From the NCBI RefSeq assembly GCF_900128965.1, contig NZ_FQUL01000009.1:1-64000 (forward strand): a DNA stretch of 64,000 nt. Direction: 5' to 3'. Below the pieces are notes generated by a model, which saw only the letters and a program-made list of their open reading frames with translations, had not been told where the DNA came from and ran no database searches. The translations under genes were made by a program, and so were the position numbers. This DNA comes from Ferrithrix thermotolerans DSM 19514 (lineage in GTDB: Bacteria; Actinomycetota; Acidimicrobiia; Acidimicrobiales; Acidimicrobiaceae). Positions 53,195-61,757 of the stretch are shown here, piece by piece; the first letter of the stretch is position 1; each line of letters starts with the position of its first letter.

Positions 53195-54079
53195 TCAGCC
53201 TAGTGAAAGGTCGCCTAACCCTCTTACCACCTCAACCAAAGCGCAGTGATCCAACTCCCCACCACCTGAGTACGACACTGCCTCTAGATAGCTCTTAGCT
53301 AGCTGGGTGAAGGGCATGACCACGGAGTTCTCGCGCGCATAGGCCTCCACGATACCGAGATCTTTTAGGTGAAGATCAACCTTGAAGCCCGGCGCATAAC
53401 TTTGATCAAGAATTTGACGAGCCTTTGCTTTCAGTAAGTTGGAACCCGCTCTGCCTGCCATGAGCGCTTCGAGAGCGGCCTCGGTATCGACCGAAGATCT
53501 TTCCAGAAGTGTTAGTCCCTCTGCGATAGTCGCAAGGATCCCTGCCACCATAACTTGATTCACTGCTTTAACGGCTTGCCCGCTCCCGGCACCTCCTACG
53601 TAGGAGATGTTGGTGCCCATGGCCCCTAGAACACTTGCACTGCGCTCAAAGACGTCTCTATCTCCTCCCACCATTATCGAGAGCGTTCCAGCTATAGCCC
53701 CTACATCGCCTCCAGAAACCGGAGCATCAAGGGCAGAGACCCCAATTTCTTTGGCACGTTCGTAGATCTCACGAGCTAGAGCAGGATCTTCGGTACCCAT
53801 ATCTATAAGGATCGAGTTGGGTTTCATCCCCCCTAGTACGCCACCTGGGCCAAGAACCACCTCTTTGGTGACGGCGGGCGTTGGAAGCATCGTCACCACA
53901 AACTCTGATACAGCACCAAGAGAGCTATAACTCTCGGCACGCTTGGCTCCAAGTGTCTCAAGCTCGATAACCGGACCCTCTGAGCGGCTCATAACAGTCA
54001 AATCAAAACCCGCCTTGAGCAAATTCTTTGCCATCGGTTTTCCCATCAGACCAAGACCAATAAGTCCCACCTTTGTCAA
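53195..54079 (-). CDS. 3-hydroxyisobutyrate dehydrogenase/tartronate semialdehyde reductase-type oxidoreductase
   Basis: A 294-residue beta-hydroxyacid dehydrogenase. The N-terminal NAD(P) motif is VGLIGLGLMGKPMAKNLLKAGFDL. The substrate region DAPVSGGDVGAIAGTLSIMVGG and the catalytic Lys helix GQAVKAVNQVMVAGIL are typical. The C-terminal KDLGIVEAYARE is also conserved. Specificity between 3-hydroxyisobutyrate and 2-hydroxy-3-oxopropionate cannot be settled from motifs. It ends 41 bases upstream of the pheA start on the same strand. Confidence 0.9.
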   Translation of the reverse strand: MTKVGLIGLGLMGKPMAKNLLKAGFDLTVMSRSEGPVIELETLGAKRAESYSSLGAVSEFVVTMLPTPAVTKEVVLGPGGVLGGMKPNSILIDMGTEDPALAREIYERAKEIGVSALDAPVSGGDVGAIAGTLSIMVGGDRDVFERSASVLGAMGTNISYVGGAGSGQAVKAVNQVMVAGILATIAEGLTLLERSSVDTEAALEALMAGRAGSNLLKAKARQILDQSYAPGFKVDLHLKDLGIVEAYARENSVVMPFTQLAKSYLEAVSYSGGGELDHCALVEVVRGLGDLSLG

Positions 54080-54103
54080 CTTCTAAGCTCCTAACTGTAA
54101 AGA

Positions 54104-54259
54104 TCACAACCCTTTTCGACGATCACGCCGACAACGTTCCGAGCAGTAGAGAACCTCGTTCCATGTATCCCTCCATCTCTTTCGATACACCATCTCTCGT
54201 CCACAGACCTTGCAGGTTTTCCGAGGAAGATGCGCCTTATTACCCTTGAAATCTGACAT
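54104..54259 (-). CDS. DUF2256 family zinc-ribbon-like small protein
   Basis: A 51-residue protein, short enough to be missed by usual cut-offs. It reads MSDFKGNKAHLPRKTCKVCG... and ...VLYCSERCRRDRRKGL. Two pairs of Cys (KTCKVCG and YCSERC) probably bind one zinc. The sequence fits DUF2256, whose members carry HLPxKxCxVCGRxFxWRKKW...W...YCSxRCR. Here the middle reads GREMVYRKRWRDTWNEV. Basic and likely nucleic-acid or protein binding; role unknown. No strong binding site was found. It starts 24 bases before the stop of the gene upstream of it (none on this strand), and lies 24 bases before the oxidoreductase start. Confidence 0.75.
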   Translation of the reverse strand: MSDFKGNKAHLPRKTCKVCGREMVYRKRWRDTWNEVLYCSERCRRDRRKGL

Positions 54260-54299
54260 CATATGTAAAGTAGATCGAGGCCACCCAACTAGAGATTAG

Positions 54300-56069
54300 T
54301 TGACCCTACAAAATTACTTAGAATCTAAGCTTCTCGGTGTGGCAAAACTAAGAAACAATTCCAACATAATCGCAGTAGCTCGTGGAGATCTGCCGGCAGA
54401 TCTTTTGTTGAAAGGAGGGAGGATATTTTCTACGTCTACCAAAGAGTGGATAGAGCTCGACCTCGCAATCACTTCCGGTGTCATAGTCGGTTGGGGTTCC
54501 AGGGACGCTAAAGAGGTAGTAGATGTAACTGGATGTTATCTGACACCGGGATTTATCGACTCTCATATGCACCTTGAATCCACAAAACTTTGGGTTGACA
54601 CCTTCGTCTCCACGGTCCTCCCTCACGGCACCACCGCAGTTGCAGCAGATCCACACGAGCTAGCAAACGTTCTAGGAATCGTTGGGGTAAAGGAGCTCAT
54701 CGAAGCCTCGTCCAAACTCCCTTTCACGTTTGGGGTCTGTGCATCCTCTTGCGTTCCAGCGTCCCACTTTGAATCCCCCGGAGCAGAGATAGACGCCAAC
54801 GATGTAGCCGAACTGCTCAAGGATCCCCATGTCATCGGAGTCGCAGAGATGATGAACTATCCAGGCGTGATACACGGTGACAAGGAGGTACTTGCAAAGA
54901 TTGCAGCGGCGGCTGACAGACGTGTAGATGGCCACTCCCCCGGCGTTAGCGGATCAGATCTTGATGCATATCTATGCGCTGGTATCGAATCGGATCACGA
55001 GTGTACGACCTACGAAGAAGCTCTGGAGAAGCGTAGAAAAGGTATGTGGATATTTTTAAGAGAGGGTTCTGCAGCACGCAACATAGCCGAGCTGTCAAGG
55101 ATGGTACGTGAGTTTGGACCCTATAGATGCGCACTTTGCACCGACGATCGTGAGCCTCGAGTTCTAATTGAGAAAGGACACATCAACGACTGTATACGCG
55201 TGGCATTGCAAAGTGGCATCACTTTAGAAGATGCTCTCCTGATGGCCACAGCCAACGCTGCTGAGTACCATGGCTTCAATCAACTGGGAACCTTAGCCCC
55301 TGGTTATCAGGCCGACGTACTGGTTTTCAACGATATCGAAACTTTGGAGCCTACCTACGTGTATCGCGCTGGACAACTAGTTGCATTCGAAGGAAAGGTC
55401 GTACCAGGTCTCTTCGAACGACTCGACCCTCCAAAATCGATGAAAAGTACCGTACACCTAGAGTCTCCTGTTACAGGAGACGAGCTAGTGCTCCCACCCA
55501 GCGACGACTCAGATCTGGTACGAGTTATTGGAGTGAAAGACGGCTCCATAACAACCACAGAGCAGATTATAACAGCTTCTGAGTTTCGCTCAAGGGGCGT
55601 CAATCGTCTCGCAGTAGTGGAGCGACACCGAAAAACTGGACGCTTCGGTCGAGGCTACACGGTTGGATTTGGGATTGCTTCAGGGGCGATCGCCTCTACC
55701 GTAGCTCATGACGCACACAACATAATGGTGGTCGGGGGTCTTTCGCAGTCCGACTCCGCAGACATGGCTACAGCCGTAAACTTCCTAGCAAAAGAGGGAG
55801 GCGGACAAGTTGTAGTCCAAGGAGGTGAGATCCTAGCATTCCTTCCGCTCCCTATTGCAGGGCTAATAAGCGATAAAACCGCCCCAGAGGTTGCAGAGGA
55901 GATGAGTAAAGTGCTGGCTGCATCCAAGACCCTCGGAAGCGAGGTGCAAGAGCCCTTTATGACCCTTAGTTTCCTCGGTCTGTCGGTAATTCCAGAGTTG
56001 AGACTGACCGATCTAGGTTTAGTCGACGTGCGATCGTTTGAACTCGTTGACCCTTTTCTAGGTAGGTAA
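54300..56069 (+). CDS. ade: adenine deaminase
   Basis: A 589-residue amidohydrolase that converts adenine to hypoxanthine and ammonia in purine salvage. Motifs: GVIVGWG, CYLTPGFIDSHMHLESTKL with the HxH pair, VAADPHELANVLG, IGVAEMMNYPGVI, VDGHSPGVSG, SDHECTTYEEA and CALCTDDREP. The C-terminal beta domain includes DDSDLVRVIGVKDGS. Length is normal (about 580). The start is uncertain: the frame opens with TTG at 54300 directly after a stop, with no binding site; a GTG at 54339 is an alternative. Confidence 0.9.
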   Translation: MTLQNYLESKLLGVAKLRNNSNIIAVARGDLPADLLLKGGRIFSTSTKEWIELDLAITSGVIVGWGSRDAKEVVDVTGCYLTPGFIDSHMHLESTKLWVDTFVSTVLPHGTTAVAADPHELANVLGIVGVKELIEASSKLPFTFGVCASSCVPASHFESPGAEIDANDVAELLKDPHVIGVAEMMNYPGVIHGDKEVLAKIAAAADRRVDGHSPGVSGSDLDAYLCAGIESDHECTTYEEALEKRRKGMWIFLREGSAARNIAELSRMVREFGPYRCALCTDDREPRVLIEKGHINDCIRVALQSGITLEDALLMATANAAEYHGFNQLGTLAPGYQADVLVFNDIETLEPTYVYRAGQLVAFEGKVVPGLFERLDPPKSMKSTVHLESPVTGDELVLPPSDDSDLVRVIGVKDGSITTTEQIITASEFRSRGVNRLAVVERHRKTGRFGRGYTVGFGIASGAIASTVAHDAHNIMVVGGLSQSDSADMATAVNFLAKEGGGQVVVQGGEILAFLPLPIAGLISDKTAPEVAEEMSKVLAASKTLGSEVQEPFMTLSFLGLSVIPELRLTDLGLVDVRSFELVDPFLGR

Positions 56070-56189
56070 AGGGGTGTTGCGACCTTTCGCGACTTACTTC
56101 TGGTTCGACACTGTGGAATAATTTAGCCTAAGAACAAAGAGCTACAAGGGCTTGATCTAGATAAATAGGTACTTGATAAGGAGAACATC

Positions 56190-57368
56190 ATGGCCGATGC
56201 AGTAGTAGTAGACGTTGTAAGAACTCCTGGAGGCAAGAGAAACGGATCACTTAGGAACTGGCACTCCGCCGATCTAGCAGCAGAGACACTCCGAGCCCTC
56301 GTGAAGCGTAACGACCTAGACCCAGCGCTTATCGAAGACGTAATAATGGGCTGTGTAATGCAGGTGGGAGAACAAGGAATAAACGTCGGTAGGAACGCCG
56401 TACTTGCAGCTGGATTTCCAGAGACTGTATGTGCCACTACTATCGACAGGCAGTGTGGCTCGTCACAACAGGCCGTTGCTTTCGCCGCACAAGCGGTTAT
56501 GTCTGGGGTGCACGAGATCGTAGTTGCAGCTGGTGTCGAGGTAATGACGAGGACACCTATGGGATCCTCGGTTGTACCAGGTCTCGGAAAACCCTTTGGG
56601 CCTAAAGTCCAAGAACGTTATAGAGACAGAGGAGGGCTTGTAAATCAGGGCATATCCGCTGAGTTGATCGCTGATCAGTGGGGGTTAACCCGTGAGGATC
56701 TAGATCGATTTGGATATGAAAGCCAGATGCGTGCATCAAAGGCTACACAAGAAGGTCGATTTGAGCGCGAAATCGTTCCTATCGAGATAAAAGATGACGA
56801 GGGTAATTTGACCGGTGAGATGCTAACCTTCGATGAGGGTATCCGCCCTGGAACAACCATGGAAGCTCTTGCAGGACTAAAGCCAGCTTTCAAAGAAGGT
56901 GGAAAGGTCACCGCAGGCAACTCTTCCCAGATAACAGATGGTGCTTCAGCAGCACTGATTATGACCGAGGAGAGAGCTAACCAGCTGGGCCTCACCCCGC
57001 GAGCCAGATTCCACGCCTTTTCATTGGCTGGTGTAGATCCTATAACCATGTTGACCGGTCCGATCCCAGCCACCCAGAAGGTCCTTGAAAAGGCAAAGAT
57101 GCAACTAGACGATATCGACCTAGTCGAGATAAACGAGGCGTTCGCCTCCGTAGTTCTTGCATGGGAGAAAGAGCTACATCCAGATATGGCTCGAGTTAAT
57201 GTGAATGGTGGAGCTATTGCGCTAGGCCATCCCCTGGGGGCATCAGGCACCAAACTCCTCGCAACTCTTATCAACGAGCTAGAGAGAACAGGAAAGAGAT
57301 TCGGCCTTCAGACGATGTGTGAAGGTGGCGGAATGGCCAACGCCTACATCGTAGAACGACTTGGATAG
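56190..57368 (+). CDS. acetyl-CoA acetyltransferase (thiolase)
   Basis: A 392-residue thiolase. The nucleophilic Cys is in ATTIDRQCGSSQQAV (about residue 90), the His in GGAIALGHPLGASGTKL and the second catalytic Cys in GLQTMCEGGGMA. It interconverts two acetyl-CoA with acetoacetyl-CoA or cleaves longer 3-ketoacyl-CoA. GGAGAACATC precedes the ATG. It stands alone here, not in a beta-oxidation operon. Confidence 0.93.
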   Translation: MADAVVVDVVRTPGGKRNGSLRNWHSADLAAETLRALVKRNDLDPALIEDVIMGCVMQVGEQGINVGRNAVLAAGFPETVCATTIDRQCGSSQQAVAFAAQAVMSGVHEIVVAAGVEVMTRTPMGSSVVPGLGKPFGPKVQERYRDRGGLVNQGISAELIADQWGLTREDLDRFGYESQMRASKATQEGRFEREIVPIEIKDDEGNLTGEMLTFDEGIRPGTTMEALAGLKPAFKEGGKVTAGNSSQITDGASAALIMTEERANQLGLTPRARFHAFSLAGVDPITMLTGPIPATQKVLEKAKMQLDDIDLVEINEAFASVVLAWEKELHPDMARVNVNGGAIALGHPLGASGTKLLATLINELERTGKRFGLQTMCEGGGMANAYIVERLG

Positions 57369-57394
57369 TGATGAATACTTAGCAGATGACGCTG

Positions 57395-57414
57395 ATGCCG
57401 CTAGAGGTCGGCAT
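57395..57414. terminator. hairpin between thiolase and crgA
   Basis: ATGCCG-CTAGAGGT-CGGCAT, a 6-bp perfect stem ending on the crgA stop codon; no T-tract. The genes are convergent. Confidence 0.45.
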
Positions 57415-57668
57415 TACCGATATTTAGTGGCAAAAGCAAACCCCAAGCCCATCAGTGCCATCCCGGCTAGGAGATACCAGGTGGACTCTCCGCCCGGGAG
57501 GATGGAGAGAAAGTTCACCACGATTAGGAGGGCTCCCAACAATAGTGGCGCAAATATAAGCCATAGATACCATCTCGGACTCTTTCGAGCGGACTTTGGC
57601 TTAGGAGGGGTGTACCTTCCAGCGGTTGGTCTCTTTGATCTATCGTTCTTCTTCGTGTCCTTTGACAT
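57414..57668 (-). CDS. crgA: cell division protein CrgA
   Basis: An 84-residue membrane protein. A basic, Pro-rich cytoplasmic N-terminus (KKNDRSKRPTAGRYTPPKPK) is followed by two membrane helices (WYLWLIFAPLLLGALLIVVNFLSIL and WYLLAGMALMGLGFAFA) joined by PGGESTW. This is the CrgA layout; the protein links FtsZ and peptidoglycan synthases at the actinobacterial septum. The start is the ATG at 57668; a TTG codon precedes it. Its position beside the pknB locus is the usual actinobacterial one. Confidence 0.92.
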   Translation of the reverse strand: MSKDTKKNDRSKRPTAGRYTPPKPKSARKSPRWYLWLIFAPLLLGALLIVVNFLSILPGGESTWYLLAGMALMGLGFAFATKYR

Positions 57669-57827
57669 CAACCCATAAGGCTACTAGCCCTACAGTCAGA
57701 GACATCTGAGTCGTTGTTGAGTTTATGGTGACGGTCACGACCATATCCTTATCCAGATCTCCGGAGGCAGGACCTTAGATCTCTAGCCAAAGACTATCGT
57801 TAACTCTGTATCCAAGTCACTCCCAAC

Positions 57828-58448
57828 ATGAAAGAAGATATACAGCATTTGAACCGCTATCGACCAAAGGTGCTAGTCGTTGACAACTACGACTCATTTG
57901 TGTACAACCTAGTTCAGTATCTGGGAGTTCAAGGAGCCGATCCTTTGGTAGTTCGTAACGATGCGATAGCAGCGTCTGATATCGAAGGCCTCGATCCTGA
58001 CGGCATACTAATTTCTCCTGGACCAGGGCATCCAAGCCAGACAGCCCTAGCAAATGAGATCTTGACCACCATCTCACAAGAGGTACCAACCTTGGGTGTC
58101 TGCTTGGGTCATCAGTGTTTAGCTTATGCGTACGGGGCTACCGTTCATAGAGCTCCTGCCGTAATGCACGGCAAGACCTCACTAATACAACACGATGGTA
58201 AAGGGGTATTCAAAGCGGTATCGGTTCCTTTACGGGCTACGAGATACCACTCTTTAGTCGTGGATGAGGCGACCCTACCCAAAGAACTGGTAGTAACTGC
58301 CCGAAGCGAGGACGGTCTCATAATGGGTCTGCGTCACAAGCTTTTTCCGATAGAGACGGTCCAGTTCCACCCCGAGTCTGTCCTAACCGCAGACGGGGAT
58401 CTAATGATTCAGAACTTTGTCTCACAGCTACTAAAGGGTTCTAACTAA
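57828..58448 (+). CDS. anthranilate/para-aminobenzoate synthase glutamine amidotransferase subunit
   Basis: A 206-residue class I amidotransferase (TrpG/PabA). The N-terminus VLVVDNYDSFVYNLVQYLG, the Cys nucleophile in GVCLGHQCLAYAYG and the His-Glu pair in VQFHPESV are all present. It provides ammonia from glutamine for anthranilate or aminodeoxychorismate synthesis. In many actinobacteria a trpG/pabA gene adjoins pknB, as here. The start may be the GTG of VLVVDNYDS, 13 codons later; no binding site decides it. Confidence 0.9.
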   Translation: MKEDIQHLNRYRPKVLVVDNYDSFVYNLVQYLGVQGADPLVVRNDAIAASDIEGLDPDGILISPGPGHPSQTALANEILTTISQEVPTLGVCLGHQCLAYAYGATVHRAPAVMHGKTSLIQHDGKGVFKAVSVPLRATRYHSLVVDEATLPKELVVTARSEDGLIMGLRHKLFPIETVQFHPESVLTADGDLMIQNFVSQLLKGSN

Positions 58449-58449
58449 A

Positions 58450-58464
58450 AGGCTTCCAAAGCCT
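58450..58464. terminator. hairpin between pabA/trpG and pknB
   Basis: AGGCTT-CCA-AAGCCT, a perfect 6-bp stem directly after the pabA/trpG stop codon; convergent genes. Confidence 0.4.
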
Positions 58465-58499
58465 ACCCCTTCAACTAGCACGATGTCCTCACGCACGCC

Positions 58500-60275
58500 T
58501 CATGTTCCGGGACCAGGAGGCTGATTGCTTGATTGAGTCGAACTAGAACTACTTTCAGTCGTGGTTGTAGTCGAGACGACTCCATTAGATACGATAAGAT
58601 CGACCGCCGAGTTTGGAGCGACAACGGTCCCCGAAGCCGGGGACTGCTGAAGCACGGTATTTGCGGGCTCGTTCGAGTCCTGGCTTGTAACTGTGCCAAC
58701 GCTGAGGTGATCTGCGGCGAGGGTGTTTGCAGCCTGCGATACGCTGTCACCTACCAGGGAAGGTACCTTTATCTGCGTAGGTCCGTTTGAGACCGTAAGA
58801 ACAACCGTAGACTGCCTATTCACCAACGTACCACCGGCTGGTGTTTGACTAATTACTGTGTTTGCCTGAGCGTTTGAGCTGTTCACGTAGTTAGTCGTCA
58901 CGTTGAAACCAAGACCAAAGAGGGTATTTTCAGCTGAGCTTACATTTTCGTTAGTTACAGTTGGAACCTTTATCTTTCCGGGGCCGCTAGACACGGTGAG
59001 AACTATGACCGTGCCTTTCTTTACCGACAGTCCAGGAGATGGAAGCTGGCTAATTACAAGACCTGCAGTTGAAGCATTTGTCTGATACACCAGTCGACTC
59101 TTTAGACCCACCGCCTTTACTTGACTCTGGGCACTTTGATAGGTAAGTCCAACCACAGCTGGTACCGTAGCGGTCGACGGTGGCGCTGCCTTGGCAGGAG
59201 CGAAGTAACCCATCTGGGAGGCTGCAAAGAGACCTCCCAGCCCAAGAAGGAGAACGATAAAGACGACCAGGGCTATAATCGCTCCTTTCTTGGAGCTCTT
59301 GTGCTCTTCCTCATCCGAATCAGCGCTGCTGCTCATCTGAGCGTTTGTAACAGGAATAGCAACTGTGGGATCGGCGACTGCAGCGCTTAGGACTCTAGTT
59401 CCATGTCCCGAGTCAAAGGCTTGGGTGTATCTACTACTGACCGAAGAGCCTTGCATAAAGTTGTTGAGATCGGATCGCAGATCATAAGCCGTCTCGTACC
59501 GATCCTTTGGGGACTTCTCAAGACACTTCATAATTATTGCTTCGAGGTCAGAAGGAACCGATGGATTTATCACCGATGGAGCTATCGGCGTCTCTTTGAC
59601 GTGTTTGTAGGCTATGGAGAGCGGTGAGTCACCCGAGAACGGCACCTTACCGGTAGCGAGCTCGTAAAGTACGACTCCGAGAGAGTAGATATCACTTGTC
59701 CCATCAAGCTGTCCCCCTTGAGCCTGTTCCGGGGATATGTATGATGCCGTACCCAACACAGATCCTGTCTGTGTCAGATCTCCGTCAGCAGTTATCGCTC
59801 TAGCGATACCAAAGTCAGCCACTTTAACATCCCCGTCTGGTGTTATAAGAACGTTTGAGGGCTTTATATCTCTGTGGATAACTCCATGTTTGTGGGCGAA
59901 ACTAAGAGCCGCTGCCACGTCCGCACCGATGGACGCTACCCTCTTGGGAGCAATCGGAGCTTCTTCCCTAATTAATCTCGCCAGAGTACGGCCAACCACC
60001 AACTCCATAACGATAAAGTAGGTACCTTTGTCTTTCCCCCAATCGAATACCGAGACTATGTTGGGGTGTGAGAGATTTGCAGCTGCCTGAGCCTCTCGCC
60101 TAAAACGTTCCACGAACGCCTCGTTAGTAGAGAGTTCAGGAAACAGAACCTTCAACGCAACAGGACGGTCAAGCAGTGTGTCACGCGCTTCATATACGTC
60201 GGCCATACCCCCGCGCGCGATCTTGGTCACCGGTTCGTAACGTGATCCGTATGATCTCTCGGTCGCTTGGCTCAT
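58500..60275 (-). CDS. pknB: Ser/Thr protein kinase with PASTA domains (PknB-like)
   Basis: A 591-residue membrane kinase. The kinase domain (1-270) has the Gly loop ARGGMADVYEA, Lys42, HRDIKPSNV with Asp136, and DFG (154-156). A membrane helix lies near 335-357 (GAIIALVVFIVLLLGLGGLFAA). Three extracellular PASTA repeats follow, each of about 65 residues and starting VPAVVGLTY, VPTVTNENV and VPSLVGDSV. The C-terminus is a Ser/Thr-rich tail. Such kinases sense peptidoglycan fragments and control cell-wall growth. It is next to the transpeptidase and phosphatase genes. Confidence 0.95.
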   Translation of the reverse strand: MSQATERSYGSRYEPVTKIARGGMADVYEARDTLLDRPVALKVLFPELSTNEAFVERFRREAQAAANLSHPNIVSVFDWGKDKGTYFIVMELVVGRTLARLIREEAPIAPKRVASIGADVAAALSFAHKHGVIHRDIKPSNVLITPDGDVKVADFGIARAITADGDLTQTGSVLGTASYISPEQAQGGQLDGTSDIYSLGVVLYELATGKVPFSGDSPLSIAYKHVKETPIAPSVINPSVPSDLEAIIMKCLEKSPKDRYETAYDLRSDLNNFMQGSSVSSRYTQAFDSGHGTRVLSAAVADPTVAIPVTNAQMSSSADSDEEEHKSSKKGAIIALVVFIVLLLGLGGLFAASQMGYFAPAKAAPPSTATVPAVVGLTYQSAQSQVKAVGLKSRLVYQTNASTAGLVISQLPSPGLSVKKGTVIVLTVSSGPGKIKVPTVTNENVSSAENTLFGLGFNVTTNYVNSSNAQANTVISQTPAGGTLVNRQSTVVLTVSNGPTQIKVPSLVGDSVSQAANTLAADHLSVGTVTSQDSNEPANTVLQQSPASGTVVAPNSAVDLIVSNGVVSTTTTTESSSSSTQSSNQPPGPGT

Positions 60276-60287
60276 CTCAATAAACTC

Positions 60288-61757
60288 CTACCCTACTCCT
60301 AGTGCGGCTGCAAGCATTGCTTTTACTACCGGTCCTGCGTACTGTGCTCCTGTTGGATTAGGACTTAGTCCAGGTTGCTGCGGAACTACCACTGCAACTG
60401 CTATCTGTGGATTCTGAGCCGGTGCAAACGCGACCATCCAGTTGTCGTCCCGACCTGTCGCCGTCGAGCCAGAGGATAGGTTGGTCTGCGCAGTTCCGGT
60501 TTTGGCCGCAATCTTTACTCCCGGAAGCGCTATGCCCTGAGCTGTACCACCGTTTACCACGCCTTCCATAAGGGACGTAACTTTTGCTGCGGTCTGAGCA
60601 GAGGTGGCGATCTTCCACGGATGCGGCTGATAGCGCCTAATTACCTGATTTTGATAGTTGACTATCTCAGACATAAGGTGAGGCGTCTCTATCACACCGT
60701 GGTTCGCAATCGCTGACGCTACCAGTGCCATCTGGAGAGGAGTGGCACTATCGTTACCTTGCCCTATCGCCGAGTAAGCGAGCTGAGGAAGATTCTGGCT
60801 GAAAAACGAGGCTGGAGGGAAGTACGAAGCAGCGGCTCCCGGTACGTCTAGAGGAGGAACGGCGTTAAATCCGAACGCAGCCGCCTCCTGCGCCAAGTTA
60901 GAGGCGCCAAGTTCCAGACCTATGTTGGCGAAGCCGGTGTCGCAGGATACCTGCAATAGAACCGGAAGTGTTCCACCACAGGCTTCGTAGGCGTAGTTGT
61001 GCAAGGTGAGCGTCGTCTGGGGGAGCTTTGTAACGCTCTCCACCGGAAAGCTCTGAGTCGCAATCGCTGGATCGTGGTCGTACACCGCCGATGAGGTTAC
61101 GATCTTGAAGGTAGACCCTGGAGGGAACGATCTTGAAGTGGCTAGATCCAATAGAGGAGGGTATGTTCCTAGGTTATATAGCTTCCAAGCAGCGGTTTCC
61201 ACTGAGCCGCTAGGAGAGCTTAGAGGATTTGGATCGAACGATGGAGCTGAGTATAGCGCCAAAATACTTCCCGTCTTAGGATCTATCGCTACTACTGCGC
61301 CATACAACGAACCTAGAGCTTTTGCTGCGGTCTCTTGAAGGGTTGAGTTTATGGTTGTCACCACAGAGTCAGTCTGATACTTAGTAGAAAACAACGACGA
61401 GATGCTGTTGGGTGGAGCAAGGCTCCCTTGGAGGTAAGAGTTGTAAGAGGCCTCTAAGCCCGAACGGCCATAGATGATTGAGTCAAACCCAGTAACATCC
61501 CCATAGAGAGATCCGTAGGGGTACTCTCTCTGGTAGTGGTACACGTTTTTTGCACTTACCGTGTCTGCGATAACCTTCCCATCGGCTGTCAAGATGGCTC
61601 CTCTTGGAAGAGAGAACTCCTTTGTGATTTGGTTATTGTTCCCGTTGGCATTAGAAAGTTTTTGAGCTTGAAGAACTTGAAGGTTATTCAGCTGCAGAAA
61701 CAGTAAAGAGAAGGCAATTAAGAAGAACACGGCAAGTGTAAAGATTCGTTTTTGCAC
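60288..61757 (-). CDS. pbpA: penicillin-binding transpeptidase (PbpA-like)
   Basis: A 489-residue membrane-anchored transpeptidase. One N-terminal helix (IFTLAVFFLIAFSLLFLQLNNL) is followed by a short extracellular domain and the transpeptidase. Catalytic motifs: SFPPGSTFKI (SxxK), SCDTG in place of SxN, and KTGTAQT. Lacks a glycosyltransferase domain, as in PbpA of actinobacteria. The GTG start shares one base with the pstP stop codon. A RodA gene, which normally lies between these two, is missing. Confidence 0.93.
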   Translation of the reverse strand: MQKRIFTLAVFFLIAFSLLFLQLNNLQVLQAQKLSNANGNNNQITKEFSLPRGAILTADGKVIADTVSAKNVYHYQREYPYGSLYGDVTGFDSIIYGRSGLEASYNSYLQGSLAPPNSISSLFSTKYQTDSVVTTINSTLQETAAKALGSLYGAVVAIDPKTGSILALYSAPSFDPNPLSSPSGSVETAAWKLYNLGTYPPLLDLATSRSFPPGSTFKIVTSSAVYDHDPAIATQSFPVESVTKLPQTTLTLHNYAYEACGGTLPVLLQVSCDTGFANIGLELGASNLAQEAAAFGFNAVPPLDVPGAAASYFPPASFFSQNLPQLAYSAIGQGNDSATPLQMALVASAIANHGVIETPHLMSEIVNYQNQVIRRYQPHPWKIATSAQTAAKVTSLMEGVVNGGTAQGIALPGVKIAAKTGTAQTNLSSGSTATGRDDNWMVAFAPAQNPQIAVAVVVPQQPGLSPNPTGAQYAGPVVKAMLAAALGVG

